Origin: Chryseobacterium gwangjuense
GTDB taxonomy: Bacteria; Bacteroidota; Bacteroidia; Flavobacteriales; Weeksellaceae
Direction of reading: 5' to 3'
DNA: 64,000 nucleotides
Assembly (NCBI RefSeq): GCF_021311115.1
Contig: NZ_JAJTNP010000001.1
Span: forward strand, 310,001 to 374,000
The notes under the pieces are model-generated. The model was not told the DNA's origin and made no database searches. It saw only the letters and a list, made by a program, of their open reading frames with translations. The number at the start of each line of letters is the position of its first letter. Position 1 is the stretch's first letter. The translations under genes and the position numbers were made by a program. Shown here one piece after another: positions 17,234-26,106 of this stretch.

Positions 17234-17688
17234 AAAAGACACTTCATAACAGAGACTTTTTTGACGAGATTAAAACAAGAATCTCTAAACTTTCAGCTGG
17301 TTCTGAGAAGAAATGGGGGAGAATGAAGGTCTCTCAAATGCTCTGTCATTGTGATTTGGTACTGCAAGTTCCCCTTCGGAATATTGATCTCCCAAATATT
17401 AATTATCTTTTCAGAATCATAGGAATCTTTACCAAAAAAGAAATGCAAATTTTTGACAACGGAATTCCCCATAATATGCCTACTTTTCAAAAACTAATCG
17501 TTAATTTTGAATGTAATTTTGATGAGGCAAAAAGTAACCTTCTAAAAACACTGGATTCTTACTGGGAAGCCTTTGAAAATAAGCGTTTGCCTGAAGAACA
17601 CGTTCTTTTTGGCAGCATGAAAGAAAAAGATTGGGGTTTTTTGGAATATAAACATCTCGACCATCATCTTAAACAATTTAACGTATGA
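17227..17688 (+). CDS. DUF1569-family (DinB-like) protein, probable TTG start
   Basis: A 153-residue protein resembling DUF1569, a subgroup of the DinB fold. Visible markers are WGRMKVSQMLCHCDLVLQ near residues 30-47 and the C-terminal HLDHHLKQF, which supply putative metal ligands. No ATG fits: the frame opens at TTG 17227, inside the last codons of the YfiT-like gene, and the next in-frame ATG would remove the first 32 residues of the fold. Start by translational coupling from TTG is therefore likely. Its stop overlaps the YtxJ start. Function unknown. Confidence 0.8.
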   Translation: MVKKTLHNRDFFDEIKTRISKLSAGSEKKWGRMKVSQMLCHCDLVLQVPLRNIDLPNINYLFRIIGIFTKKEMQIFDNGIPHNMPTFQKLIVNFECNFDEAKSNLLKTLDSYWEAFENKRLPEEHVLFGSMKEKDWGFLEYKHLDHHLKQFNV

Positions 17689-18071
17689 GTTTTTTTGATA
17701 AAATATTCGGAGGAAAAGAAGAGGCAAAAGAGCAAAAATCATTTTGGAAAACAATAAAATCCGAAGATGATTTAAAAATTGCCATGGAAAATTCGAGCAC
17801 CGGAAAAATTGCCATATTCAAACATTCTACGAGTTGTTTTATCAGCAGAACGGTATTGAAGAATTTTGAAAGAGAGATAGAAAATCATGAAAATATTGAT
17901 GAGGTTGCAGATTTGTATTTTTTAGACCTTCTCGCTTACAGACCTCTTTCCAATAAAATTGCGGAAGATCTTGGAATAAGGCATGAAAGTCCGCAACTGC
18001 TTGTGATAGAAGACGGAAAAGTAATTAACGATGCTTCTCACCAAAATATTTCTATAAATCTATTATCATAA
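17685..18071 (+). CDS. ytxJ: YtxJ-like bacillithiol-system thioredoxin-fold protein
   Basis: A 128-residue monothiol thioredoxin-like protein. The core IAIFKHSTSCFISRTV carries a single active cysteine in the place expected for YtxJ, and the cis-proline segment is HESPQLLVI. YtxJ is thought to act as a bacilliredoxin, removing bacillithiol from protein thiols. ATGA overlap with the upstream gene and TAATG overlap with the downstream gene place it in a tight four-gene operon with the YfiT-like enzyme. Confidence 0.88.
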   Translation: MSFFDKIFGGKEEAKEQKSFWKTIKSEDDLKIAMENSSTGKIAIFKHSTSCFISRTVLKNFEREIENHENIDEVADLYFLDLLAYRPLSNKIAEDLGIRHESPQLLVIEDGKVINDASHQNISINLLS

Positions 18072-18664
18072 TGAAAAATATTAATACTTATTTAGCAAAC
18101 ATTCTCGAAGTTCCCGTAGAAAATGTGAATACATGCAGCCTTCATTATGAAATTAAAAAAGTGGCTAAAAATGATTTCCTTTTACGATACGGAGAAGTCT
18201 GCAGATACAACTTTTTTGTAGAAAAGGGTTTGCTCAGAATGTATTCCATCGATAAGAATGGAAAAGAGCACATTATTCAGTTTGCGCCGGAAAGCTGGTT
18301 GATTTCTGATAGAAGCAGCCTTTATTTTAATGAAAAATCAGTCTATTATATTGAAGCGGTAGAAGATTCTGAAGTTTTATTATTACAACCTGATTTTTTC
18401 AAAAAACTGGTGAAACAATTCCCTAATATTGCTCCTAATAATGATATTTTACTTCAAAAGCACGTTAGAAGCCTTCAAAACAGAATCAATTCTTTGCTGG
18501 GGGAAACTGCTGAAGAAAGATATCTGAGATTCATTAAAATGTATCCGGATTTATTATTAAGAGTTCCACAATGGATGATTGCTTCCTATTTAGGCATTAC
18601 GCCAGAAAGTTTGAGCCGTGTAAGAAAAGAACTGGCAAAGAAGAATTTTGTAACAGATAAATAA
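18071..18664 (+). CDS. Crp/Fnr-family transcriptional regulator
   Basis: A 197-residue regulator: a cyclic-nucleotide-binding-type beta roll (about 30-120, FFVEKGLLRMYSIDKNGKEH) and a C-terminal winged helix (about 150-195, VPQWMIASYLGITPESLSRVRKEL). Its start overlaps the ytxJ stop. This subgroup is abundant in Bacteroidota, usually without known ligand. Its position suggests control of the thiol cluster in which it lies. Confidence 0.9.
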   Translation: MKNINTYLANILEVPVENVNTCSLHYEIKKVAKNDFLLRYGEVCRYNFFVEKGLLRMYSIDKNGKEHIIQFAPESWLISDRSSLYFNEKSVYYIEAVEDSEVLLLQPDFFKKLVKQFPNIAPNNDILLQKHVRSLQNRINSLLGETAEERYLRFIKMYPDLLLRVPQWMIASYLGITPESLSRVRKELAKKNFVTDK

Positions 18665-18690
18665 CGTAAGACAACTTTATTTTTGAATAT

Positions 18691-18728
18691 AAAATCATTT
18701 TCACCTTAGAAAATGATTTTTTTATGCA
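18691..18728. terminator. Bidirectional terminator between Crp/Fnr and AraC genes
   Basis: Perfect 12-bp stem AAAATCATTTTC (18691-18702) / GAAAATGATTTT (18709-18720) with a 6-nt loop and a T run. It abuts the stop codon of the converging AraC gene. Confidence 0.88.
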
Positions 18729-19876
18729 CTGATTTCAAAGCTGTGCTGCTTATTTTCATTCGAAAAGCTTTTATAATATTCTGATGGTGTTTTGCCAATT
18801 ATTTCTTTAAAATATCGGTTAAAAGACGATTTTGATTTAAAACCGGCTTCATAAGCAAAAGATAAAAAGTTAATATTCTCATTGCTTTCAATTGCTTTTT
18901 CTACTATATTTTTGAAATATTCAATACGATATTCGTTAATGTAACGGTAGAATGGTTTGTGTTTGTAACCATTCAACATTTCGCTGATCTGATATTTGTT
19001 GATTTCTGTTTTTAGCGCCAACTGATCAAGATTCAAATCACAATCTCTGTACAATTGTTTTTGCCTCACAGACTGATCCATCTTTTGCCAGAGTTCACTG
19101 AATTTTATTTCGTAATCAACTTTATTTAATACTACATGTCCTTCATCATTATTTTGATTAACAAATACTTTCATACTATTATCTGAAGTTATTTTCAGAG
19201 AATAAGTTTCCGTTTTTAAGCTTTTTCTTACAATTAAAAGACAGATGATTAATAATAAAAAGTAAGCAACACTTCTAATTGATAAGTTAATTAACTGATT
19301 TTCTTCAGGATAAAGATAAAGCAGGGTTTTGGAAACAATTACCCCAAATTCCATAAAAAGTATACAGTAAGAAATTCTTGTAATGACATCATATTCAATC
19401 TTTTCAAGGTTTTCTACTTGAGTTTTTCTGGCAATTAAAATACTCTTCAAAGGATAATACAGATTAATCGTAAATATTAAATATAAACTGAAATTGTTGT
19501 ACAAATCGAGTAGCTTCTGATCGGCATGATTGAGAATAACAAACACACAGGAAATAGTAAAATAAGCGATCATCAACATGAAAAGCGGAATGAATATAAA
19601 CCATTTACTCGCAATGGAAAATTCTTTTTTGGTCTTGCTTAAAGTATATAAATAGATCAAAGGTCCATAACAAACCCCAATGAACGTATTCATCTGTTGT
19701 CTGATACTTTCGTCAGGAATAAAATTGAAGATGACGAACTTAATGGTTAAATGAACCGCAATGGCAGAAAGTAGAAAAATAAACAGATAATTTGATTGCG
19801 ATTTTTTTTCTCTGAACTGTAAAAGCCAAAGCGCTACAAGTGCCTGAAAAGCCCCAATAATAACTATATACTGCAT
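18722..19876 (-). CDS. AraC-family transcriptional regulator with seven-helix membrane sensor
   Basis: A 384-residue protein. Residues 1-225 contain about seven hydrophobic helices, and the C-terminal 100 residues are an AraC DNA-binding domain with two helix-turn-helices (LNLDQLALKTEINKYQISEMLNG and INFLSFAYEAGFKSKSSFNRYF, both interrupted in the usual places), ending with IIGKTPSEYYKSF. Such membrane AraC proteins in Bacteroidota sense an extracellular signal directly. It is divergent from the TonB receptor/phosphatase operon, which is the likely target. Confidence 0.9.
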   Translation of the reverse strand: MQYIVIIGAFQALVALWLLQFREKKSQSNYLFIFLLSAIAVHLTIKFVIFNFIPDESIRQQMNTFIGVCYGPLIYLYTLSKTKKEFSIASKWFIFIPLFMLMIAYFTISCVFVILNHADQKLLDLYNNFSLYLIFTINLYYPLKSILIARKTQVENLEKIEYDVITRISYCILFMEFGVIVSKTLLYLYPEENQLINLSIRSVAYFLLLIICLLIVRKSLKTETYSLKITSDNSMKVFVNQNNDEGHVVLNKVDYEIKFSELWQKMDQSVRQKQLYRDCDLNLDQLALKTEINKYQISEMLNGYKHKPFYRYINEYRIEYFKNIVEKAIESNENINFLSFAYEAGFKSKSSFNRYFKEIIGKTPSEYYKSFSNENKQHSFEISA

Positions 19877-20134
19877 TCTTCCTTAGGTTTTCACAAAATA
19901 AATACAAAATCTTCATTGCATCATTCACAAGTCTATTATTTATCTATTAAAAATTTAATTTATGATTTAATATTAGGTTCATAAATAAATAACAAATAGT
20001 TAAATAATTTTAAATATCTGATAAACAATTAATTAAAAGTACAAATCCAACGAGTGACACGTTCTGAAATCTGATTTTTTCCTTCGGACGAATAGATGCG
20101 ATTAGCAGCCCAAATTTGCATCAAAAAAAAATCT

Positions 20135-23011
20135 ATGAACAATTCAATTGGTTTTTCAAAACAAAAGTCAAGAATCATTCAGATCTCTGCATTTTTTCTA
20201 ATGGCATCTTTGGGAACCATCCATGCACAATCCATCAAAGGAACTGTTGTCGGTAAAACAAACGGAGCACTTCCGGGAGCTAATATCTCAATTGTAGATG
20301 CAGACGCAAAAGCAATTTCTTCATTGGACGGAGATTTCAATCTTCTTTCACCAACATTGGGAGAAATTAATCTTAAAGTTGAATATATTGGATATGAAAC
20401 AAAAATTTTCCCAATCACTATAAAAGAAGGGACCAATGATATCGGTTACATCACCATTACTCCTGAAGAAAAGAAGAGCAAGGATAAGGTAAACGATATT
20501 CAACAGGTTGTCATTTCAAGACCTAATGCTTTAACTCAGGCAAAAGCTTACGAAATCAAGAAAAATAACAATGCCATCATGGAAGTCATTGCAGCCGATG
20601 CGATCGGAAAACTTCCGGATAGAAATGCGGCAGAAGCGGTACAAAGAGTTCAGGGTGTTGCTGTAGCAAGATATCACGGGGAGGCAGATCAAGCGACGGT
20701 ACGAGGAACTCCTTTTTACTGGACATCAGCTTTATTTAATGGAAACAGATTACCAAGTGCCAATGTAATGGGGAATCGATCATTTGTTCTAGATGTTGTT
20801 CCGTCTGAATTAATTCAGTTTGTACAGGTTTCAAAAGCCGTAACTCCGGATATGGATGCAGATGCCATTGGTGGAAGCATCAATTTTATCACCAGAACGA
20901 CACCTGCAAGAAAAACTCTAAGTGTGAGCGGAGCAGGTGGATATAATACTTTTTCACAGAACGGAACTTATAATGGTTCAATCGTATATGGTGACCGTTT
21001 CTTCAACAATAAATTAGGGGTAATCTTATCAGGAGCTATTTGGGACAGACAATGGGGAGCGGATGCTTTTGACGTAAGTTATAATACCGGGTTATCTAAT
21101 ACAGAGCGTAAGTCTATCAATACGATCATGATGAAGCGCTATATGGGAACCAGAAGAACGATCGGATTAAATGGAGGGTTAGAATATAAATTTAACGCCA
21201 ATAACAAAGTGTATTTCCGTGGAATGTACAATAAGTTCGATGACATTCGTCCCGTATACGAATCTTATGTAGATTACACCAATAAAAGATATCAGTATAA
21301 TTTCAGATATTCTCATTATCAGACCGAATTATACGGGATGGAATTAGGAGGAGAGCATACTTTAGCACCAAAACTAAGTTTGGATTGGATGGCAAGCAAT
21401 TATCAGGCAAATTACTTCTTAGATACACCTCCAACCAATGATACCAAAGGATTACCTATTGCTACTTTCAGACAGAAAATTGCAAGTGGTTTTAATAATC
21501 TAACCAATGGAAAAAGATATTGGGGATTCGATTCTCCTAACGGAATTGGAGGAAATTATTTAGATTACAGTTCAGATGTTTCCAATCCGGCAGAAGTAAT
21601 GAGCGCTGATAAATTATTGCTTTCACAATTGGTTATTGCAAAATTAGACAACAACGAACGCGATAGAATTGCAAGAGTTAATCTAAAATATGAACTCAAT
21701 TCTAATATTACTTTAAAAGCAGGCGCAAAATATAGAGCAAAACAAAGAAACAGTACGTATGGATACAATCAGGTGTATGCTCCTACAACAGCAAATTTAC
21801 TAAGCTTATCCCAACTCTCAACTGAACCGGCAGCACAAGGAACCCAGTTCCTAGGAGGAATGAATAATAATTTAGATACCTATATTATGAATCCACCCAC
21901 AAAAGGACAGCTTTTTGACTTGTTTTCTCCGGGATTCCTGTCACAAAATAACTTCAAAGATTTTTCCAATGCAGCGGGTAATGCAACAAGTGTTTACAAT
22001 GGTGAAGAAAATGTAATGGCAACCTATGCAATGGCAGAAATAAAAGCATCTGAGAACTTTAAAATTGTGGGAGGTTTTAGAAATGAATCTACCAGATTAA
22101 CATTAAATGGTTCAAAATCTACAAAACAAGGAACTGAAACGATTATCTCTCCTTCAACGGTAGAAAGTAATTATAATGCGTTCTTACCGATGTTGCACAT
22201 GAAATATAATTTTACTCCAAAAGCGAACGTAAGATTTGCCTATACAAGATCATTCGTAAGACCTAATTTTGGAAATATGTCTCCGGGAGTAAGCATTGAC
22301 AATACCACAACACCCAATGTAATTACAAAAGGAAACCCGGATCTGAAACCAACATTCAGTGATAATTTCGATCTAATGGGAGAGTATTACTTCGATAATA
22401 TCGGTCTTCTTTCCGGAGGAGTATTCTATAAAAAAGTATCGGATGTAATTTTTGATGATGCTTCTATGATGAATATTGATGGAAACAACTATCTGGTAAA
22501 ACAGGCTAAAAACCTTAATGATGCAAGTTTAGTAGGTTTTGAAGCAGGAATCAACAAGCGTTTCGATTTCTTACCCGGCTTTTTCAGTGGTTTCGGGGTT
22601 GAATTTAACTATTCTTATATCGATTCAAAGGTGGATGTTCAAAGAACAGACGGTAGCTTAATCTCTGACAGAACAACACTCCCTAACCAGTCCAAAAATA
22701 TGTTTAATGCTATTCTCTACTATGAAAATAACAAGTTAATGGTTCGTCTTGCGGCAAATTACAGAGGTAAATCTGTAGAATCTATTAATCAACAACTGGG
22801 AACACAGTATTACATCTGGTCCGATAAAAACTTTACAATAGACTTCTCTGCGAGCTATGATCTGTCTAAGAAACTTAAGCTATTTGTAGAGTTAAATAAC
22901 ATCAACAACGAAAGTTTAAGACAATACATGGGAGACAATAAACAAAGAATTACTTCTCACGAATGGTATGGAAGCAGAGGACAAATAGGAATTCGTTGGC
23001 AGGTATTTTAA
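20135..23011 (+). CDS. TonB-dependent outer-membrane receptor
   Basis: A 958-residue receptor. The signal peptide (FFLMASLGTIHAQ) is followed by a carboxypeptidase-regulatory-like beta domain (IKGTVVGKTNGALPGANISI), then the plug (AIGKLPDRNAAEAVQRVQGV) and a 22-strand barrel ending in aromatic F (GQIGIRWQVF). The plug resembles the TIGR01782-type receptors. ATG 20135 is chosen over 20096, whose 13 extra residues precede the signal peptide. It imports a substrate across the outer membrane using TonB energy. The secreted tyrosine phosphatase 20 bp downstream suggests a phosphorylated substrate. Confidence 0.93.
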   Translation: MNNSIGFSKQKSRIIQISAFFLMASLGTIHAQSIKGTVVGKTNGALPGANISIVDADAKAISSLDGDFNLLSPTLGEINLKVEYIGYETKIFPITIKEGTNDIGYITITPEEKKSKDKVNDIQQVVISRPNALTQAKAYEIKKNNNAIMEVIAADAIGKLPDRNAAEAVQRVQGVAVARYHGEADQATVRGTPFYWTSALFNGNRLPSANVMGNRSFVLDVVPSELIQFVQVSKAVTPDMDADAIGGSINFITRTTPARKTLSVSGAGGYNTFSQNGTYNGSIVYGDRFFNNKLGVILSGAIWDRQWGADAFDVSYNTGLSNTERKSINTIMMKRYMGTRRTIGLNGGLEYKFNANNKVYFRGMYNKFDDIRPVYESYVDYTNKRYQYNFRYSHYQTELYGMELGGEHTLAPKLSLDWMASNYQANYFLDTPPTNDTKGLPIATFRQKIASGFNNLTNGKRYWGFDSPNGIGGNYLDYSSDVSNPAEVMSADKLLLSQLVIAKLDNNERDRIARVNLKYELNSNITLKAGAKYRAKQRNSTYGYNQVYAPTTANLLSLSQLSTEPAAQGTQFLGGMNNNLDTYIMNPPTKGQLFDLFSPGFLSQNNFKDFSNAAGNATSVYNGEENVMATYAMAEIKASENFKIVGGFRNESTRLTLNGSKSTKQGTETIISPSTVESNYNAFLPMLHMKYNFTPKANVRFAYTRSFVRPNFGNMSPGVSIDNTTTPNVITKGNPDLKPTFSDNFDLMGEYYFDNIGLLSGGVFYKKVSDVIFDDASMMNIDGNNYLVKQAKNLNDASLVGFEAGINKRFDFLPGFFSGFGVEFNYSYIDSKVDVQRTDGSLISDRTTLPNQSKNMFNAILYYENNKLMVRLAANYRGKSVESINQQLGTQYYIWSDKNFTIDFSASYDLSKKLKLFVELNNINNESLRQYMGDNKQRITSHEWYGSRGQIGIRWQVF

Positions 23012-23031
23012 TCTAAAATCTTATTATAAAA

Positions 23032-23856
23032 ATGAAAAAAATAATTTTAACATTGGCAATTGCTACATTAGGAATTTCAGGACATGCACAAATAAAAGAC
23101 AGCGCAAGACGTGTCGTAAAGATGGAAGGTGCATACAATTTCAGAGATACAGGAGGTTATAAAACTTCTGACGGAAAAGAAGTAACATTAGGAAAAGTAT
23201 TCAGAAGTGACGCGATCGATAAATTATCAGAGAAAGATTTAAAGACTTTTAAAGATAAAAAAATCGTGACCGTAGTAGATTTCAGAGGAGTGAAAGAGGC
23301 CAAAAAAGCACAGGACAGACTTCCGGCAAACACTACTTATATTCTTTGCCCTGCAGGAAGCAATAATCTTCCTACTGCTCAGGATATGGCAAAATTTTTA
23401 AAAGACAAGAATTTCTTGTTTGATATGTATGGAGAAGGTGGATTACCTTATTTTGGAGAAAGATACAGAGCTTTATTCGTTCAGTTATTGACCTTAAAAC
23501 CCGATGAAGCGTTGCTTTTCCATTGTACGGGAGGACGTGACAGAACGGGAATGGCTTCTGCATTATTCCTGAATATTTTAGGCGTTCCTCAGGATATAAT
23601 TGAAAGTGATTATGTAGCTTCTAATTACTATCTGGCGAAAAATCCTACTATGAAAGGAATGTATTCAGGACTTTCAAAAATGTCGGGATTAACGGAAGCG
23701 GAAATCAAGCAGCAAATGGAACTAAGGCCAGAATTAATCAGAAATTTCTTCGCAGCCATCAACAAAAAATACGGAAGCGTAGAAAACTTCTTCCAAGTAG
23801 AAATGGGAATCGGACCAAGAGAAATTGCCGTTTTAAAACAAAAATATTTGAAATAA
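23032..23856 (+). CDS. Secreted tyrosine-protein phosphatase
   Basis: A 274-residue periplasmic or surface protein with signal peptide MKKIILTLAIATLGISGHAQ. The body matches the bacterial tyrosine phosphatase 3 family (MptpB-like): NFRDTGGYKTSDGKEV near residue 39 and the P-loop HCTGGRDRTGMAS with its CX5R active site. Relatives hydrolyse phosphotyrosine, phosphoinositides or other organic phosphates. It is co-directional with and only 20 bp after the TonB receptor, so the pair may release and import an organophosphate or process its ligand. Confidence 0.9.
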   Translation: MKKIILTLAIATLGISGHAQIKDSARRVVKMEGAYNFRDTGGYKTSDGKEVTLGKVFRSDAIDKLSEKDLKTFKDKKIVTVVDFRGVKEAKKAQDRLPANTTYILCPAGSNNLPTAQDMAKFLKDKNFLFDMYGEGGLPYFGERYRALFVQLLTLKPDEALLFHCTGGRDRTGMASALFLNILGVPQDIIESDYVASNYYLAKNPTMKGMYSGLSKMSGLTEAEIKQQMELRPELIRNFFAAINKKYGSVENFFQVEMGIGPREIAVLKQKYLK

Positions 23857-23869
23857 TGAATTGTGAACG

Positions 23870-23947
23870 GTCAATTTGCCTTGCTTGGTACATTTAAATT
23901 TTATTTCAAATTTACTATTGACTTTCAAACCAAAATTGGCAATTGAC
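23870..23947. repeat. Weak inverted repeat in the intergenic region
   Basis: GTCAATTTGCC (23870-23880) and GGCAATTGAC (23938-23947) are inverted copies with one indel. The stretch between has further ACTATTGACTTTC-like words. It may be a decayed dispersed repeat. Confidence 0.3.
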
Positions 23948-23980
23948 TCTTCTTCATAAACCCTAGTTAGATTTTTATTT

Positions 23981-24018
23981 AAATAGGCCGTGTCTTTACT
24001 GATACGGCTTATTTTTTT
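23981..24018 (+). terminator. Terminator of the TonB receptor/phosphatase operon
   Basis: GGCCGTGTC and GATACGGCT pair (two G-U pairs) around a 6-nt loop and are followed by TATTTTTTT. Confidence 0.8.
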
Positions 24019-24045
24019 GTAAGAAGTACTGTGTTATTAGATTTG
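24016..24045 (+). promoter_or_regulatory. Promoter of the CAT-family acetyltransferase gene
   Basis: TTTG (24016-24019), 18 bp, TAGATTTG (24038-24045). The -33 box is built on the T tract of the preceding terminator. The transcript would start about 26 nt before the ATG at 24076. Confidence 0.5.
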
Positions 24046-24075
24046 AATTACGGAAATTTGCATAAAATAAATTTA

Positions 24076-24702
24076 ATGAAGGTAATCGATTTTGAAAGTT
24101 GGAACAGAAAAGAACATTTTGAATTTTTCTCAGGTATGAAAAGTCCGTTTTTCGGATTTACGACAGAGGTTGACTGCACAAAGGCATATGATGATGCAAA
24201 AGAAAAAGGCTGTTCTTTTTATGCTGTTTATCTTTATAAATCAATGGTTGCCATCAATACCGTAGACGAATTAAAACTCAGAATTGTCGATGGAAAAGTA
24301 ATTTTATATGATGAGGTACATGTTGGGGGAACCATCGGAAGACCGGACGGAACTTTTGGATTTTCATTTTTCCATTACGCTTCGGATTTTGAAACCTTTA
24401 ATGCTAACTTACAGAAAGAAATACAATCTGTTCAAAATTCGACGGGTTTAGGAATTAGTAATGATGTTTTACCGATTAATCACATCAGACACACTACAAT
24501 TCCGTGGAATTCTTTTAGTGCAATACTGCATCCGACAAATTTCGACCCTAAAGAATGTATTCCTAAAATTGCTTTTGGAAAATTCAGTATTAAAAACGGA
24601 AGAAAAATGATGCCTGTTTCCATAGAAGCTCATCACGGATTGGCAGATGGGCTGCATTTAGCCAAATATATCGAAGAATTTCAAAGACAGCTTGATCTTT
24701 AA
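24076..24702 (+). CDS. Chloramphenicol acetyltransferase-family (CatA-like) protein
   Basis: A 208-residue protein of the type A CAT family. The catalytic motif HHxxxDG is present as EAHHGLADGLH near the C-terminus, and IPWNSFSAI and MPVSIEAHH match the trimer active-site strands. The family transfers acetyl from acetyl-CoA to chloramphenicol, but many chromosomal homologues have another acceptor. ATG 24076 (MKVIDFESW) matches the family start; an upstream ATG-equivalent at 24031 would overlap the -7 box. Resistance activity is possible but not shown. Confidence 0.86.
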   Translation: MKVIDFESWNRKEHFEFFSGMKSPFFGFTTEVDCTKAYDDAKEKGCSFYAVYLYKSMVAINTVDELKLRIVDGKVILYDEVHVGGTIGRPDGTFGFSFFHYASDFETFNANLQKEIQSVQNSTGLGISNDVLPINHIRHTTIPWNSFSAILHPTNFDPKECIPKIAFGKFSIKNGRKMMPVSIEAHHGLADGLHLAKYIEEFQRQLDL

Positions 24703-24713
24703 AAACACAATAG

Positions 24714-24743
24714 AAAATGGGCAAAGAAACTTTGCCCATTTTT
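24714..24743. terminator. Terminator between the CAT-family gene and the retropepsin-like gene
   Basis: Perfect 13-bp stem AAAATGGGCAAAG / CTTTGCCCATTTT with a 3-nt loop and flanking T/A runs, so it can serve both converging genes. Confidence 0.9.
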
Positions 24744-24772
24744 ACTTCAACTTATTCTGTTAATAGTAATTT

Positions 24773-25939
24773 TTAAGATTTTTCGTTTTTAGGAATGCTA
24801 TATTCAGTATTGAATAAATGATTAGGCTTCAGATACACTATATTGTTCTGAAAATCCAGAATCGTATTGAAACGCTTTAAAATTTCACCTCCTAAGAAAT
24901 GAGTACTGAATCCAGCCGGTTGATTATATGAATTGATTTGAGCCGGTACATTTTTCAGCACATATTTTCCAAAAATCAGTTTTTCATTCAACACAGTTTC
25001 AACTGGAATTTCGTCCTTATTTGAATTATACATCACCGTTTTTGCAATGACAGGCAGTTCAGCTTTTGGATAGCCGCTTTTTGTAATTAAACCATTATCC
25101 AGCATTAATGTTTTCTGAAACCCGGAATCAAATAAAAACCTGCTCTTAAATTTTTTTTTATGGACTTCCATTTCAGCATTAATACAAAAATGTTCCTTCA
25201 TTAGTTCCATTTCAAATTTTTCATAATCTTTGCCTATTTTAGGAAGTTGAGAATGAACAATGATGATATTTTTATCATAGTCAATCTCTACCACTTTACC
25301 GTCAAACACATTCCATCCAAACATCCCGTCACAACCATGTCCGGTCGTTTCAATCGGATACACTTGCTGATGTTGCCATTCTAAATTTCCTACCTTGAAA
25401 TCATTATCACTTATATCGTTGATGGTTAATTTTCGTCCTTCAGGATTCAGGTATTTCTTTATCGCATCTTTTATAAGGTAAAAATCCATCGCTCCGGTAT
25501 CAAACATCAGATCAACATCAAACTTATTATTAAGCCTTCCTTTAATTTTTATATTGTTCTGTTCAGTAAGAATAAAAGGGATCGTATCTTTCAGAACAGG
25601 TTTTACCTTAGAAAAATTTTTGATCTCGGGACTTTCAAATCGGGTGTTGCAAGAGTCTTTACCATTAAGAAGCACTATAAAATCAAACTTCTCTGTAGGT
25701 TTTAATTTTACCTCAATAGAGTCTATATCCGTTTTTAATTTTACTTGTTTAAATTTCACATTTTTTCCTGTGGTATAAACGTCCGGTTTTACTTTAGGAT
25801 TCAAAGACCAGCTTGTTTTTAATTCATTACTCTCTATTATGGTAACCAGCTGTATATTCGATCTCACAATCGGTAATTTTTTCTGTGAAAACAATAGAGT
25901 AGAGCTTATAAGTAAAAGGGTAGATATGGGTAATTTCAT
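24773..25939 (-). CDS. Secreted retropepsin-like aspartic protease-fold protein
   Basis: A 388-residue exported protein with signal peptide MKLPISTLLLISSTLLFS. Two half-domains of the retropepsin fold are visible: VDLMFDTGAMDFYL (DTG) and SRFLFDSGFQKTLML (DSG), each followed by the usual hydrophobic-Gly strands (FGWNVFDGKVVEID, FLGGEILKRFNTILDF). Having both catalytic-type aspartates suggests a monomeric two-lobed protease. The N-terminal 120 residues are unrecognised. A -7 box, TATATTTG, lies at 25968-25975 on the minus strand. Confidence 0.78.
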   Translation of the reverse strand: MKLPISTLLLISSTLLFSQKKLPIVRSNIQLVTIIESNELKTSWSLNPKVKPDVYTTGKNVKFKQVKLKTDIDSIEVKLKPTEKFDFIVLLNGKDSCNTRFESPEIKNFSKVKPVLKDTIPFILTEQNNIKIKGRLNNKFDVDLMFDTGAMDFYLIKDAIKKYLNPEGRKLTINDISDNDFKVGNLEWQHQQVYPIETTGHGCDGMFGWNVFDGKVVEIDYDKNIIIVHSQLPKIGKDYEKFEMELMKEHFCINAEMEVHKKKFKSRFLFDSGFQKTLMLDNGLITKSGYPKAELPVIAKTVMYNSNKDEIPVETVLNEKLIFGKYVLKNVPAQINSYNQPAGFSTHFLGGEILKRFNTILDFQNNIVYLKPNHLFNTEYSIPKNEKS

Positions 25940-25967
25940 TTTATAAATTTGATGATGTGTTTGTTCG

Positions 25968-25975
25968 CAAATATA
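25968..25975 (-). promoter_or_regulatory. -7 box of the retropepsin-like gene
   Basis: TATATTTG on the minus strand matches TAnnTTTG, 28 bp before the ATG at 25939. No convincing -33 box at the right distance. Confidence 0.45.
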
Positions 25976-26106
25976 ACCAAGAACTCACCAAATAAAGAAA
26001 TAAAAAGATTCAAACTAAATAATAATTATCATTTTTTTAATAAACTTTCTGCAAATTCAAAATTTTTCCAAAATTTAATAGTTACTTTACATTTTTTAAA
26101 ATAACT

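Noticed and set aside
20096..20134. Upstream start for the TonB receptor
   Set aside because: It adds 13 residues in front of a good signal peptide.
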